Positions 23,612-31,791 of a stretch of 37,558 bases of DNA are shown one piece after another. A program made the translations under genes and the position numbers. Source of the DNA: Clostridiales bacterium (lineage in GTDB: Bacteria; Bacillota; Clostridia; Christensenellales; Pumilibacteraceae); assembly GCA_029066805.1 (NCBI GenBank), contig JAIEFT010000009.1, positions 52,865-90,422 of the forward strand, read 5' to 3'. The notes beneath the pieces were generated by a model. The model ran no database searches and was not told where the DNA came from. It worked only from the letters and a program-made list of their open reading frames with translations. Position 1 is the stretch's first letter. The number at the start of each line of letters is the position of its first letter.

Positions 23612-24886
23612 ATGATGAAAATGGTATTGCTCAAAAACGCGACAGTCGTCAATAAGGACGGCATGCAACAAACGGACGTCTTAATAGAGGACGGAATAAT
23701 CAAGCTGTTAACGCCGAATATCGAGTGCTTCGGCGCGGAAATCATAGACTGCGACGGTAAGCTTGTTTTTCCCGGGTTTATCGATATGCATTGTCACCTG
23801 CGCGACCCCGGTCAGACGCACAAGGAAGATATTTGTACGGGCGGCAGAGCGGCGCTTGCCGGCGGGTTCACCACGGTTTGCTGTATGCCAAACACCACGC
23901 CGCCGATTGATAATCCTGCCGCCGTTACTTATGTGCGCGAGAGAAGCCGCGTCTGCGGCAATGCCGACGTTTTCCCGATCGGGTGCATAACGCGCGGACA
24001 AAAGGGCGCGGAGCTTTGCGAGTACGGCAAAATGAAGGAATCGGGCGCGATAGCCGTGTCGGACGACGGCGTTCCTGTAGGCAGTGGCGCGGTCATGCTC
24101 AACGCGCTCAAGTATGCCAAAACGTTCGACATTCCGCTATTGTCGCACAGCGAGGACAAGAGCATATCGGCGGGCGGAGTAGTCAACGACGGCGACAACG
24201 CCACGATATCCGGACTTCGCGGAATACCGCGTTCGGCGGAAAGCGCGGCAATCGCGCGTGACGTACTGCTCGCGGAGGAAGCGGGCGCGCGCATTCACAT
24301 TTGCCACGTATCGACGGCGGAGTCTGTGGACGTCATTCGTGCGGCAAAGGCGCGCGGCGTTCAGGTCACATGCGAAACCTGCCCGCATTATATTTCCGCA
24401 ACCGACAGCGAAATATTAAACTACAACACAAATGCAAAAATCAATCCGCCGCTGCGCGAGCAGTCCGACGTTGACGCGATTGTCGAAGGCATAAAGGACG
24501 GTACGATCGACGTTATCGCGACCGACCACGCGCCGCACCATTTTGACGAAAAGAATGTGGAATTCGATTACGCGCCGTTCGGCACGGTAGGGCTTGAAAC
24601 GGCGTTCTCGGTGGCGTACACATATCTTGTGCTTACCGACACTATCAAGCCGTCGGACCTTTGTCGGCTGATGAGCTACACGCCGGCAAAAATCCTCGGG
24701 CTTAGCGATCGCGGCAGGATAGAGCAGGGCGCGCGCGCGGATATAGTTATAATCGATCCCGATGCGGAATACGTCGTGGAGGCTTCGGAGTTAAAATCCA
24801 AGAGCAAAAACTCGTTGTTCGACGGCTGGAAGCTCAACGGAAAAATAACAAATGTTATCGTTAAAGGAGAACTTAAAGCACTATGA
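23612..24886 (+). CDS. pyrC: Dihydroorotase
   Basis: PyrC cyclises carbamoyl aspartate to dihydroorotate. The 424 residues form an amidohydrolase of the long class I type. Metal ligands lie in DMHCHLRDPGQTHKEDI and ATDHAPHHFDEKN. CMPNTTPPIDNP and the late GRIEQGARADIVIIDPD are family signatures. I place the start at the ATG at 23612 (another ATG directly follows) with GGGAG about 8 bases upstream; the longer reading from 23561 lies inside pyrB. The stop overlaps the pyrF start (ATGA). Confidence 0.95.
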   Translation: MMKMVLLKNATVVNKDGMQQTDVLIEDGIIKLLTPNIECFGAEIIDCDGKLVFPGFIDMHCHLRDPGQTHKEDICTGGRAALAGGFTTVCCMPNTTPPIDNPAAVTYVRERSRVCGNADVFPIGCITRGQKGAELCEYGKMKESGAIAVSDDGVPVGSGAVMLNALKYAKTFDIPLLSHSEDKSISAGGVVNDGDNATISGLRGIPRSAESAAIARDVLLAEEAGARIHICHVSTAESVDVIRAAKARGVQVTCETCPHYISATDSEILNYNTNAKINPPLREQSDVDAIVEGIKDGTIDVIATDHAPHHFDEKNVEFDYAPFGTVGLETAFSVAYTYLVLTDTIKPSDLCRLMSYTPAKILGLSDRGRIEQGARADIVIIDPDAEYVVEASELKSKSKNSLFDGWKLNGKITNVIVKGELKAL

Positions 24887-25767
24887 AAAACATAACCGAC
24901 GAACTTATCGAAAGAATAGAAACGCTGAACAACCCGACGGTTGCGGGGCTCGATCCGAGACTCGAGTATCTGCCCGAGGAGCTTTTAAAGCTCGCCACAA
25001 GCCCCGAGGGCGCGGCTGACGCGATTTTGGAGTTTAACTGCCGCATAATCGACGAGATAAAGGACGTTGTTCCCGCCGTAAAAATCCAGTCGGCGTTTTA
25101 CGAAATGTATTCGTACTACGGCGTGCGAGCCATGGAAAGAACTGCGGAATATGCCAAAAAGAACGGGCTTATCACAATGGCGGACGTCAAGCGCAACGAC
25201 ATAGGCAGTACCGCCGAAGCGTATGCCGCGGCATACCTAAAGAGCGGACTTTACGATTATATTACGGTCAATCCGTATCCCGGATACGACGGAATAAAGC
25301 CGTTTACCGATGTTTGCAGTGCTGACGGCAAAGGCATTTTTGTGCTTGCGCGCATGTCCAATCCGTCGGCGGCGCAATTGCAAAACATTGTCGGCACGGA
25401 CGGCAAACCGCTGTACATACATGTGGGCGAGCTTATTTCCGAATGGGGACAGAATGCCATAGGCAAGTACGGCTACAGCGCGGTGGGCGCTGTTGTAGGC
25501 GCTACTAATCCCGACGAGGCGCGAGCCTTGCGAAAAACGTTCAAGTCGGTGTTCTTCCTTGTGCCCGGCTACGGCGCGCAGGGCGGAAAGGGCAAGGACG
25601 CCGCGGCGTCGTTTGACGAAAACGGCAGGGGCGCTATAGTCAACAATTCGCGCGGAATAATCGCGGCGTACAAGACCGACAAATACAAGGGACTGCCTTA
25701 CTACAAGGCGGCGCGCGAGGCTGCAATCGCCATGCAACAAGACTTACAATCCGCACTCGGTAAATAG
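24883..25767 (+). CDS. pyrF: Orotidine 5'-phosphate decarboxylase, subfamily 2
   Basis: PyrF decarboxylates OMP to UMP, the last step of the pathway. At 294 residues it is the long subfamily 2 form. The catalytic Asp-Lys-Asp array sits in ADVKRNDIGSTAEAYA. VNPYPGYDGIKPF and NNSRGIIAAY are further hallmarks. It starts within the pyrC stop codon (4 bp overlap), implying coupled translation, and precedes pyrK by 34 bp. Confidence 0.95.
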   Translation: MKNITDELIERIETLNNPTVAGLDPRLEYLPEELLKLATSPEGAADAILEFNCRIIDEIKDVVPAVKIQSAFYEMYSYYGVRAMERTAEYAKKNGLITMADVKRNDIGSTAEAYAAAYLKSGLYDYITVNPYPGYDGIKPFTDVCSADGKGIFVLARMSNPSAAQLQNIVGTDGKPLYIHVGELISEWGQNAIGKYGYSAVGAVVGATNPDEARALRKTFKSVFFLVPGYGAQGGKGKDAAASFDENGRGAIVNNSRGIIAAYKTDKYKGLPYYKAAREAAIAMQQDLQSALGK

Positions 25768-25801
25768 ACTTACAATAGACTAACACTAAAGGACGATACA
25801 A

Positions 25802-26557
25802 ATGAAATCAGAAGTGGCACAGCTTACAATATCGAAGATAGAATGCTTTGACGGTATATATAGGGTAGAAGCGAGCAGCGAAAAAGAACTTCCGCACATT
25901 GCCGCGGGACAGTTTGCACACATCAAAGTTCCTAATAAGTCGCTCCGCCGTCCCATTTGCGTGTACAGAAACACAAAGCATTCGATCACGTTTATTATTG
26001 CAGACGTGGGCGAGGGCACGCACGCTTTTCTTTCGCAAAAGGCGGGCGACAAGTTTGACGCGATATTGCCGCTTGGTAACGGTTTTCCCGTTCTTCCGGA
26101 CAAGACAAACATAGCGCTGCTCGGCGGCGGCACGGGCTGTGCGCCGTTACTCAAGATCGCCGAGGATAATCCGTCGCTCAATGTGACGGCGCTATTGGGC
26201 TTTCGCAATGCCGAAGCCATGGGAGTGTACAATTCCGACTTCGACAAGTATTGCAAGCGGGTGTGCTACTGTACCGACGACGGCAGTCACGGTTATCACG
26301 GATTCCCGACGGACTTGCTTACCGAGATCGTGCCCGAGGTGCTGTACGTTTGCGGTGCGCCCGGTATGATGAAAACAGCGCGCGAGTACTGCAAAAAGCT
26401 TGGCGTGATCGGCTTTGCCAGTATGGAACAGCGCATGGGCTGCGGTGTTGGCGCGTGCCTTGTGTGTTCGGTCAAGGTCATGGTTGACGGAAAGGAAAAG
26501 CTGCTCCGTGCGTGCGCGGACGGTCCTGTGTTCCCGTTGGAGGATATAGTACTATGA
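25802..26557 (+). CDS. pyrK: Dihydroorotate dehydrogenase electron-transfer subunit
   Basis: PyrK carries FAD and a [2Fe-2S] cluster and links PyrD to NAD+. The 251 residues include a ferredoxin-reductase-like FAD domain (RRPICVYRN near residue 50), an NAD-binding region (ALLGGGTGCAPLLKIA) and the cluster ligands GCGVGACLVC (Cys214, 219, 222) plus Cys238 in RACADGP. The ATG follows an AAAGGA site. It overlaps pyrD by 4 bp, the usual arrangement for class 1B enzymes. Confidence 0.95.
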   Translation: MKSEVAQLTISKIECFDGIYRVEASSEKELPHIAAGQFAHIKVPNKSLRRPICVYRNTKHSITFIIADVGEGTHAFLSQKAGDKFDAILPLGNGFPVLPDKTNIALLGGGTGCAPLLKIAEDNPSLNVTALLGFRNAEAMGVYNSDFDKYCKRVCYCTDDGSHGYHGFPTDLLTEIVPEVLYVCGAPGMMKTAREYCKKLGVIGFASMEQRMGCGVGACLVCSVKVMVDGKEKLLRACADGPVFPLEDIVL

Positions 26558-27465
26558 ACATGAAAACAGTAATAGCCGGCGTAGAGTTTAAAAACCCGAT
26601 AATAACTGCGTCCGGCACGTTCGGATTCGGCAGGGAGTATAACAATTTTTACGATGTGGGAAGCCTTGGCGGCATATGCTCCAAAGGCTTAACCATCGAG
26701 CCGCGGCAGGGCAATCAGCCTGTAAGAATAGCCGAAACCCCGTCGGGCATGCTCAACAGCGTGGGCTTGCAAAACCCGGGCGTCGAGTACTTTATCCAAA
26801 ACGAGCTTCCGTTTATGAAAAGCACGGGCGCGGTTGTAATAGCCAACGCCGCGGGCGGTTGTGAAAGCGATTACGTCAGTATCGTAAAGCTGCTTAGCGA
26901 CGCAGAAGGCGTAGACATGATAGAGATGAATATATCCTGTCCCAACGTCAAAAAGGGCGGTATGGCGTTCGGAGTAGACCCCGACGGCGTGGCGCAGATC
27001 GTAAAGGCTGTTCGCAAGGTTTGCAAAAAGCCTTTAATCGTCAAGCTTACTCCAAACGTTTCGGACATAACCAAAAACGCGTTAGCGGCGCAAAACGCGG
27101 GCGCGGATGCGATAAGCCTTATCAATACAGTCGCGGCAATGGCTGTCGATTATAAAACGCGTAGACCCGTGCTTAAAGCGGTAACGGGCGGACTGTCCGG
27201 TCCTGCCGTCAAGCCGATTGCGCTGCGCATGGTCTACGAGTGTTATAAAGCCGTCAATATTCCCATAATCGGCATGGGCGGTATTGTAAGCGGTACGGAC
27301 GCAGCGGAATTTATGCTTTGCGGTGCGGCGGCGGTGCAGGTGGGCACGGCAAATATTTTCGAGCCGTATGCGGCTATTAATATACTAAATGAGTTGACAA
27401 ATCTTTGCGAACGTGATAATATAACCAATGTACAAACTCTTATCGGAGGGCTTAAAGTTGACTGA
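26554..27465 (+). CDS. pyrD: Dihydroorotate dehydrogenase, class 1B catalytic subunit
   Basis: PyrD oxidises dihydroorotate to orotate and, with PyrK, passes electrons to NAD+. The 303 residues form an FMN TIM barrel. NISCPNVKKGG and the catalytic-loop Cys in it mark class 1B (Cys base). KLTPNVSDI, NTVAAMAVDYKTRRPVLKA, and GMGGIVSGTDAAEFMLCGA are further motifs. The start at 26554 (ATGA overlap with pyrK) is preferred over the ORF opening at 26512, which lies inside pyrK. Confidence 0.95.
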   Translation: MNMKTVIAGVEFKNPIITASGTFGFGREYNNFYDVGSLGGICSKGLTIEPRQGNQPVRIAETPSGMLNSVGLQNPGVEYFIQNELPFMKSTGAVVIANAAGGCESDYVSIVKLLSDAEGVDMIEMNISCPNVKKGGMAFGVDPDGVAQIVKAVRKVCKKPLIVKLTPNVSDITKNALAAQNAGADAISLINTVAAMAVDYKTRRPVLKAVTGGLSGPAVKPIALRMVYECYKAVNIPIIGMGGIVSGTDAAEFMLCGAAAVQVGTANIFEPYAAINILNELTNLCERDNITNVQTLIGGLKVD

Positions 27466-28033
27466 TAACGTAATGCAGTTGTTTGAAGAATCGGGCGCTG
27501 TGCTTCACGGACACTTCATTCTCACGTCGGGATTGCACTCCGACACATACATGCAGTGTGCCAAGCTGTTTGAAAACGGCGAGATATCCCAAAAGCTTTG
27601 CGCCATGGCTGCCGACAAGGTCAAAAAGTACAACGCGGACGTCGTTGTTTCGCCTGCGGTCGGCGCGATTATCTTCGGGTACGAGCTCGGCAAGCAGTTA
27701 GGGCTTCCCAACATGTTTGCAGAACGCGAAAAGGACGGCAACTTTGCACTCCGTCGCGGCTTTGAGCTCAAAAAGGGCAGTAGAGTTATCGTCGCGGAAA
27801 ACGTGGTTACTACCGGCGGCTCTGTTAAAGAGGTTATAGACCTTATCGGCAAGCTCGGAAGTACTGTCGTTGCCGTTGCGGAAGTTGTGGATAGAAGCGG
27901 AGGCAAGGTCGACTTCGGCGTTCCCAACGAATCGCTTTTGCAGATCGACGTTAAGACATATCAGCCCGAAGAATGCCCCATGTGCAAACAGGGCACTGCG
28001 GCGGTCAAGCCGGGCTCTAAAGGATTAAAATAA
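27458..28033 (+). CDS. pyrE: Orotate phosphoribosyltransferase (TTG start)
   Basis: PyrE adds phosphoribose from PRPP to orotate. From the TTG at 27458 the protein has 191 residues, a typical PRTase fold, with HGHFILTSGLHSDTYMQC near the N-terminus, and the PRPP loop VIVAENVVTTGGSVKEVI. That loop reads ENVVTTGGS where most PRTases have E/D-D at the first pair. A GGAGGG site (27445-27450) lies 7 bases before the TTG; the upstream ATG at 27428 would add ten residues and precede the ribosome site. The start overlaps the end of pyrD by 8 bp. A CxxC near the C-terminus (ECPMCKQG) suggests the clostridial variant. Confidence 0.93.
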   Translation: MTDNVMQLFEESGAVLHGHFILTSGLHSDTYMQCAKLFENGEISQKLCAMAADKVKKYNADVVVSPAVGAIIFGYELGKQLGLPNMFAEREKDGNFALRRGFELKKGSRVIVAENVVTTGGSVKEVIDLIGKLGSTVVAVAEVVDRSGGKVDFGVPNESLLQIDVKTYQPEECPMCKQGTAAVKPGSKGLK

Positions 28034-28047
28034 AGAGGTTTAGAATT

Positions 28048-28380
28048 ATGGCTAAAAAGACCAAAAAAACTACAACGCATTCTACTTCGAGCTCAGGCAG
28101 TCGTATCACGCTAAATAAGTTCTCTTTCTGGGTGGTTGTGGCAATCGGCATTGCCATGGCTGTGTCCGGATTTTTAAACATCTTCGATTGGTCGTGGGTA
28201 AATGCGGTTTGCTCATGGGTACAAACGCTGTGCTTTGCGCTCGGTATGTTCGTTCCCGTAATTCTTTCTTACCGTCACGCGCGCAACAAGAGCACTGTAT
28301 GGTTTGTATTGTGGATTATATTCGTCGCGCTTGTAGTATTCGGACTGATTTCGGGCATAATAGGCTTAATACGGATGTAG
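28048..28380 (+). CDS. Small three-helix membrane protein
   Basis: This 110-residue protein has a Lys/Thr/Ser-rich N-terminus (1-22) and three hydrophobic helices (about 27-45, 52-73, 83-108). No family is recognised. It starts 14 bp after pyrE with AGAGG as ribosome site and could be part of the same transcript. The helix spacing resembles the next gene, which suggests they may be diverged paralogues. The function is unknown. Confidence 0.7.
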   Translation: MAKKTKKTTTHSTSSSGSRITLNKFSFWVVVAIGIAMAVSGFLNIFDWSWVNAVCSWVQTLCFALGMFVPVILSYRHARNKSTVWFVLWIIFVALVVFGLISGIIGLIRM

Positions 28381-28424
28381 TACACCGTTTAATTTAAATG
28401 TAAAAACGTAAAAAGGATTTAACA

Positions 28425-28745
28425 ATGGCAACCAAGAAAAAGAAAAACATTTTTGTCAGATATTTCACACCGTTCGGTCTTAGACAGATCTGCGATCTCG
28501 TCATGCTTGTCGGCGTCGTACTGCTCATTGTAGGACTGTGCAATCTAGACGGAGTATTGCTTGCCGGCTTTATCTGCTACGCAGTCGGATCGGGACTGTC
28601 CGTTGTGCGCTGCTGTCTTACGCTGTTCTCCAAAACAATCAACCACCGCGACCCCGCATATAAGGCGGCAATAGTCAACGTAGTGATCATGGGCGTGCTG
28701 TTCGCACTTGCCGTGTTCGGCTTGGTCTGGACGATAGTCGCATAA
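28425..28745 (+). CDS. Small three-helix membrane protein, second copy-like
   Basis: This 106-residue protein begins with a Lys-rich stretch (MATKKKKNIFVRYF), then three hydrophobic helices (about 20-40, 42-63, 79-104). It shares the basic N-terminus, three-helix layout and an AVFGL/VVFGL motif in the last helix with the preceding gene, but overall identity looks low. An AAAAGGA site precedes the ATG. A terminator follows. The function is unknown. Confidence 0.7.
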   Translation: MATKKKKNIFVRYFTPFGLRQICDLVMLVGVVLLIVGLCNLDGVLLAGFICYAVGSGLSVVRCCLTLFSKTINHRDPAYKAAIVNVVIMGVLFALAVFGLVWTIVA

Positions 28746-28760
28746 ATCAAGATAATAATG

Positions 28761-28792
28761 CCGCGTGGTTGTTACTACGCGGATTTTCTTTT
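28761..28792 (+). terminator. Terminator ending the pyr/membrane-protein run
   Basis: CCGCGTGGT (28761-28769) pairs with ACTACGCGG (28774-28782), loop TGTT, then ATTTTCTTTT. Confidence 0.78.
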
Positions 28793-28811
28793 GAGTAAAA
28801 AAGGAATTTCT

Positions 28812-29513
28812 ATGCCAATCAAAAAATACAAAAAAACGGACGATATATCTTACGCGCTCGGCGCGACTGTCACCATGGAGCTACTCAACCGTCGTGCGGA
28901 ATGCGTGCGCAGAGTTTACGTTTCGCCTAAGTCGGACGTGACTGCAGTTGTAGAAAAGGCAAGCTCGCTCGGCGTGGAAATCGTAGAAAGCGAAAAGGCG
29001 TTCAATATACTCAGCCCCAAAGAGAACTGTTTTGTAATAGGCGAGTTTAGTAAGTTCACATCGCACGCTGCAACCGATCGTCATCACGTGGTGCTTGTAA
29101 ACCCGTCTAACAGCGGAAATTTGGGCACAATCATGCGCGACGTTGCTGCGTTCGACTGCGCGGATTTAGTTATTATTCGTCCCGCCGTGGACAACTTCGA
29201 CCCCAAAACCGTGCGAGCAAGTATGGGCGCGGTGTTCGGTATAAACGTGGAGCTGTTCGACAGCTTCGAACAGTACATAAATAAGTATCCAAATAGGGCG
29301 ATCATGCCGTTCATGCTAAACGGATGTCCGTTTGGCAAAACCGGATTCGGCACGGATAAAAAGTACTCGTTGGTGTTCGGCAACGAAGCGACGGGACTTC
29401 CCGAAAGCTATTCTAAGTACAACGCAGTGCGCATAGAACAGTCGGAAAAGGTTGACAGCCTAAACCTGTCCGTCGCAGTTTCAGTCGCGCTGTACAAGCT
29501 TTATACGGCATAA
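28812..29513 (+). CDS. TrmH/SpoU-family RNA 2'-O-methyltransferase
   Basis: This 233-residue SPOUT enzyme methylates ribose in tRNA or rRNA using SAM. The N-terminal substrate-binding region (1-85) precedes the knotted catalytic domain. Motif 1 is NPSNSGNLGTIMRDVAAFD, motif 2 is LVFGNEATGLPES and motif 3 is KVDSLNLSVAVSVALY, all intact. The ATG at 28812 follows AAGGA; the longer reading from 28758 starts inside a terminator. It is followed by the HAD gene after 11 bp. The exact nucleotide target is unknown. Confidence 0.88.
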   Translation: MPIKKYKKTDDISYALGATVTMELLNRRAECVRRVYVSPKSDVTAVVEKASSLGVEIVESEKAFNILSPKENCFVIGEFSKFTSHAATDRHHVVLVNPSNSGNLGTIMRDVAAFDCADLVIIRPAVDNFDPKTVRASMGAVFGINVELFDSFEQYINKYPNRAIMPFMLNGCPFGKTGFGTDKKYSLVFGNEATGLPESYSKYNAVRIEQSEKVDSLNLSVAVSVALYKLYTA

Positions 29514-29524
29514 GTGGCGGTGAT

Positions 29525-30334
29525 ATGAAAACATTGTATGTAACAGACCTTGACGGCACACTGCTGACAAAAGACCAAGTCGTGTCCGAGTATTCCAAGC
29601 GCGTAATAAACGAGCTTGTGGATAACGGCATGCTGTTCACTTATGCTACGGCGAGAAGCTTGGAAACGGCTAGCATGGTCGCGAAAGGAATTAACGTCTC
29701 CGCACCGCGAGTGCTGTACAACGGCGCGTTTGTCCGCGATACTGACGGGCGGTTACTACTGTCGCACACATTTGAAAACCAAGGCAAAAATATCGTCAAC
29801 GATTTGATTGCCGCGGGTGTTTATCCTATTGTTTATGCGCTGATCGACGGACAGGAAAAGTTCTCTTTTATTCCCGAAAAGCAGAGTCGCGCCGCCGCCG
29901 AATTCAATAAAACGCGCGAAGCATGCGTAAGATACAATCCCGTATCAAGCGTGCAAGAGCTGTTGCGCGGCGACATATTTTATATAACGTGCATAGACGA
30001 TGCGCAAAAGCTTGCGCCGCTCTACGATAAATACAAAAACGATTATTCTTGCGTATATTCGAGTGATATATATTCGGGCGATCAATGGCTTGAGATTATA
30101 CCTAAGAAAGCCACCAAAGCCAATGCATTGCTCGAACTCAAGCAAATGCTTAATTGCAGGCTTGTGGTATTCGGCGACGGCAAAAACGATATAGATATGT
30201 TCAAGGTAGCCGACGAATGTTATGCCGTGGAGAATGCCGTAAATGAGCTGAAAGATATTGCCACATCCATTATTCCAAACAACAACTGTGACGGCGTAGC
30301 CAAGCAATTGATTAAGCTTGTAACCAATAAATAA
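29525..30334 (+). CDS. Cof-type HAD-IIB phosphatase
   Basis: This 269-residue hydrolase dephosphorylates small phosphorylated metabolites (sugar phosphates, FMN or PLP in relatives). Motif I is DLDGTLLTKDQVVS near the N-terminus, motif II is TYATARS, the motif III Lys lies in KATKANALLEL, and motif IV is FGDGKNDIDMF. A type IIB cap fills the middle. It is 11 bp after the methyltransferase and likely co-transcribed with it. The substrate cannot be inferred. Confidence 0.9.
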   Translation: MKTLYVTDLDGTLLTKDQVVSEYSKRVINELVDNGMLFTYATARSLETASMVAKGINVSAPRVLYNGAFVRDTDGRLLLSHTFENQGKNIVNDLIAAGVYPIVYALIDGQEKFSFIPEKQSRAAAEFNKTREACVRYNPVSSVQELLRGDIFYITCIDDAQKLAPLYDKYKNDYSCVYSSDIYSGDQWLEIIPKKATKANALLELKQMLNCRLVVFGDGKNDIDMFKVADECYAVENAVNELKDIATSIIPNNNCDGVAKQLIKLVTNK

Positions 30335-30417
30335 AAATTTTTTTCTGATCGTCGGGACAAAACGGGACTGAGCCGTGTTGTGATTGTGAATAACATAATT
30401 TTATCCGGAGGAGTTCT

Positions 30418-31728
30418 ATGAAAACAAAGTTAAAAGCGATTACGGCATTTATCAGTGCGGGACTTTGCGCGCTTTCGTTCACTGCTTGCGGCGTCGTCGG
30501 CAAAAGCACGCTTTTGGGCGAGCCTAAGGCGGTTGAAAACGTCGAGTATTCCGCGCTCATAACCGACGATTATCTAGCCTATAAGAATTCGGTGGAAGCG
30601 TTTTCCGCCGATTTTGCGGCGCAAGCCTATGCCGATTACAAAAAGCAGGATAACTTTACTGTATCGCCCATATCCGTTTATACGGCGCTTGCGCTCGCAT
30701 CCGAATGCGCAAACGGCGAAACTCGAGCGGAAATACTCGGCGCGCTCGGCGTTACGCACGAGCAGCTCAAAACGCATTTTTCCACACTGTACCGCTCGCT
30801 CGAAGTCGAGCACAAGGTGGGTGACGGAATTACGGGCATGCTCGATTTGACTAACTCTATTTGGGTAAACGAAGGAACGCAAGTAAAGCAGCCTTGCATC
30901 GAATCCCTATCTAACGACTACTATGCTTATTCGTACTCCGCGGATTTCGCGCATAGCAACGCCGAGGCAAACCAAGCCGTTCGCGACTTTGTAAGCAAGC
31001 AAACGAGAGGTTTGATAGATAGGAATTTCGAGCTGTCTGCCGATACGCTTTTTACGTTAATCAATACTCTTTATCTCAAAACCGTTTGGTTTGACGACGG
31101 CAGAGATTTGCAGTTTGCAAGCGATAGCTACGACTTTACGGCAAAGGACGGCTCGGTCAAGAAAACTCATCTGCTGATGGGTATGTATAACAGCGGTAGA
31201 GTAGTGGAGTTCGATACATTTAATACATTCTACACAAGAACTTATGATGGATATGAAATCAAGTTCATTTTGCCAAAAGACGGTTATACGGTCGATCAAG
31301 TTTTTTCGGCGGAAAATATCGTCGCGGTCAATTCGATAACCGATTACAACGCTTATGATTATTCGGAGATGAAGCATTATACCACGCGTGTTTTGTTTCC
31401 CGAGTACAAATGCAAGTATGACGGAAATATAATCGATGCTCTGCAAGATAAGTTTGGCATCAAATCGCTTTTCAATCCGTCTTCGTGCGATTTTTCCACG
31501 CTTACCGATAAGTCTTGCTATTGCGGTCAGATCAGGCACGTGACCGACCTTACCGTAAACAGAAAAGGTATAGAAGGCGCGGCGGTAACGGTGGAAAAAT
31601 TGAATGGCAGTCCCGCGTCGCCTTTTGAAATCGTCAGAGAGGAATTTATCGTAAACAAGGCGTTCGGGTTTGTCATAACGGATAGGTATGATACAACACT
31701 GTTTTCTGGTGTTGTAAACAATATATAA
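30418..31728 (+). CDS. Serpin lipoprotein
   Basis: This 436-residue serpin is predicted to inhibit serine or cysteine proteases at the cell surface. A signal peptide ends in SFTAC (lipid Cys24). The serpin fold runs from about residue 60: NFTVSPISVYTALALASECA is the helix B signature; LTNSIWVNEG and LINTLYLKTVWFD follow. The hinge and reactive loop are NRKGIEGAAVTVEKLNGSP and the region after it; the small-residue hinge (EGAAVTV) leans toward an inhibitory type. The C-terminus ends VITDRYDTTLFSGVVNNI, close to the family end. A strong GGAGGAG precedes the ATG. Bacterial serpins are known in gut commensals, where they may counter host or competitor proteases; the target is unknown. Confidence 0.92.
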   Translation: MKTKLKAITAFISAGLCALSFTACGVVGKSTLLGEPKAVENVEYSALITDDYLAYKNSVEAFSADFAAQAYADYKKQDNFTVSPISVYTALALASECANGETRAEILGALGVTHEQLKTHFSTLYRSLEVEHKVGDGITGMLDLTNSIWVNEGTQVKQPCIESLSNDYYAYSYSADFAHSNAEANQAVRDFVSKQTRGLIDRNFELSADTLFTLINTLYLKTVWFDDGRDLQFASDSYDFTAKDGSVKKTHLLMGMYNSGRVVEFDTFNTFYTRTYDGYEIKFILPKDGYTVDQVFSAENIVAVNSITDYNAYDYSEMKHYTTRVLFPEYKCKYDGNIIDALQDKFGIKSLFNPSSCDFSTLTDKSCYCGQIRHVTDLTVNRKGIEGAAVTVEKLNGSPASPFEIVREEFIVNKAFGFVITDRYDTTLFSGVVNNI

Positions 31729-31745
31729 TTTCTGTTAAAGCGCTA

Positions 31746-31780
31746 AAAAATCCACTCGGCAATGCGCAGAGTGGATTTTT
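31746..31780. terminator. Bidirectional terminator between serpin and rqcH
   Basis: A 12 bp stem (31746-31757 with 31769-31780) with A-rich 5' and T-rich 3' arms serves the converging serpin (+) and NFACT (-) genes. Confidence 0.8.
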
Positions 31781-31791
31781 GCTTTTACTAT

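Noticed and set aside
28758-28811. Extended start of the TrmH-family gene
   Set aside because: The extra 18 codons translate an intrinsic terminator; the ATG at 28812 has a proper AAGGA site.
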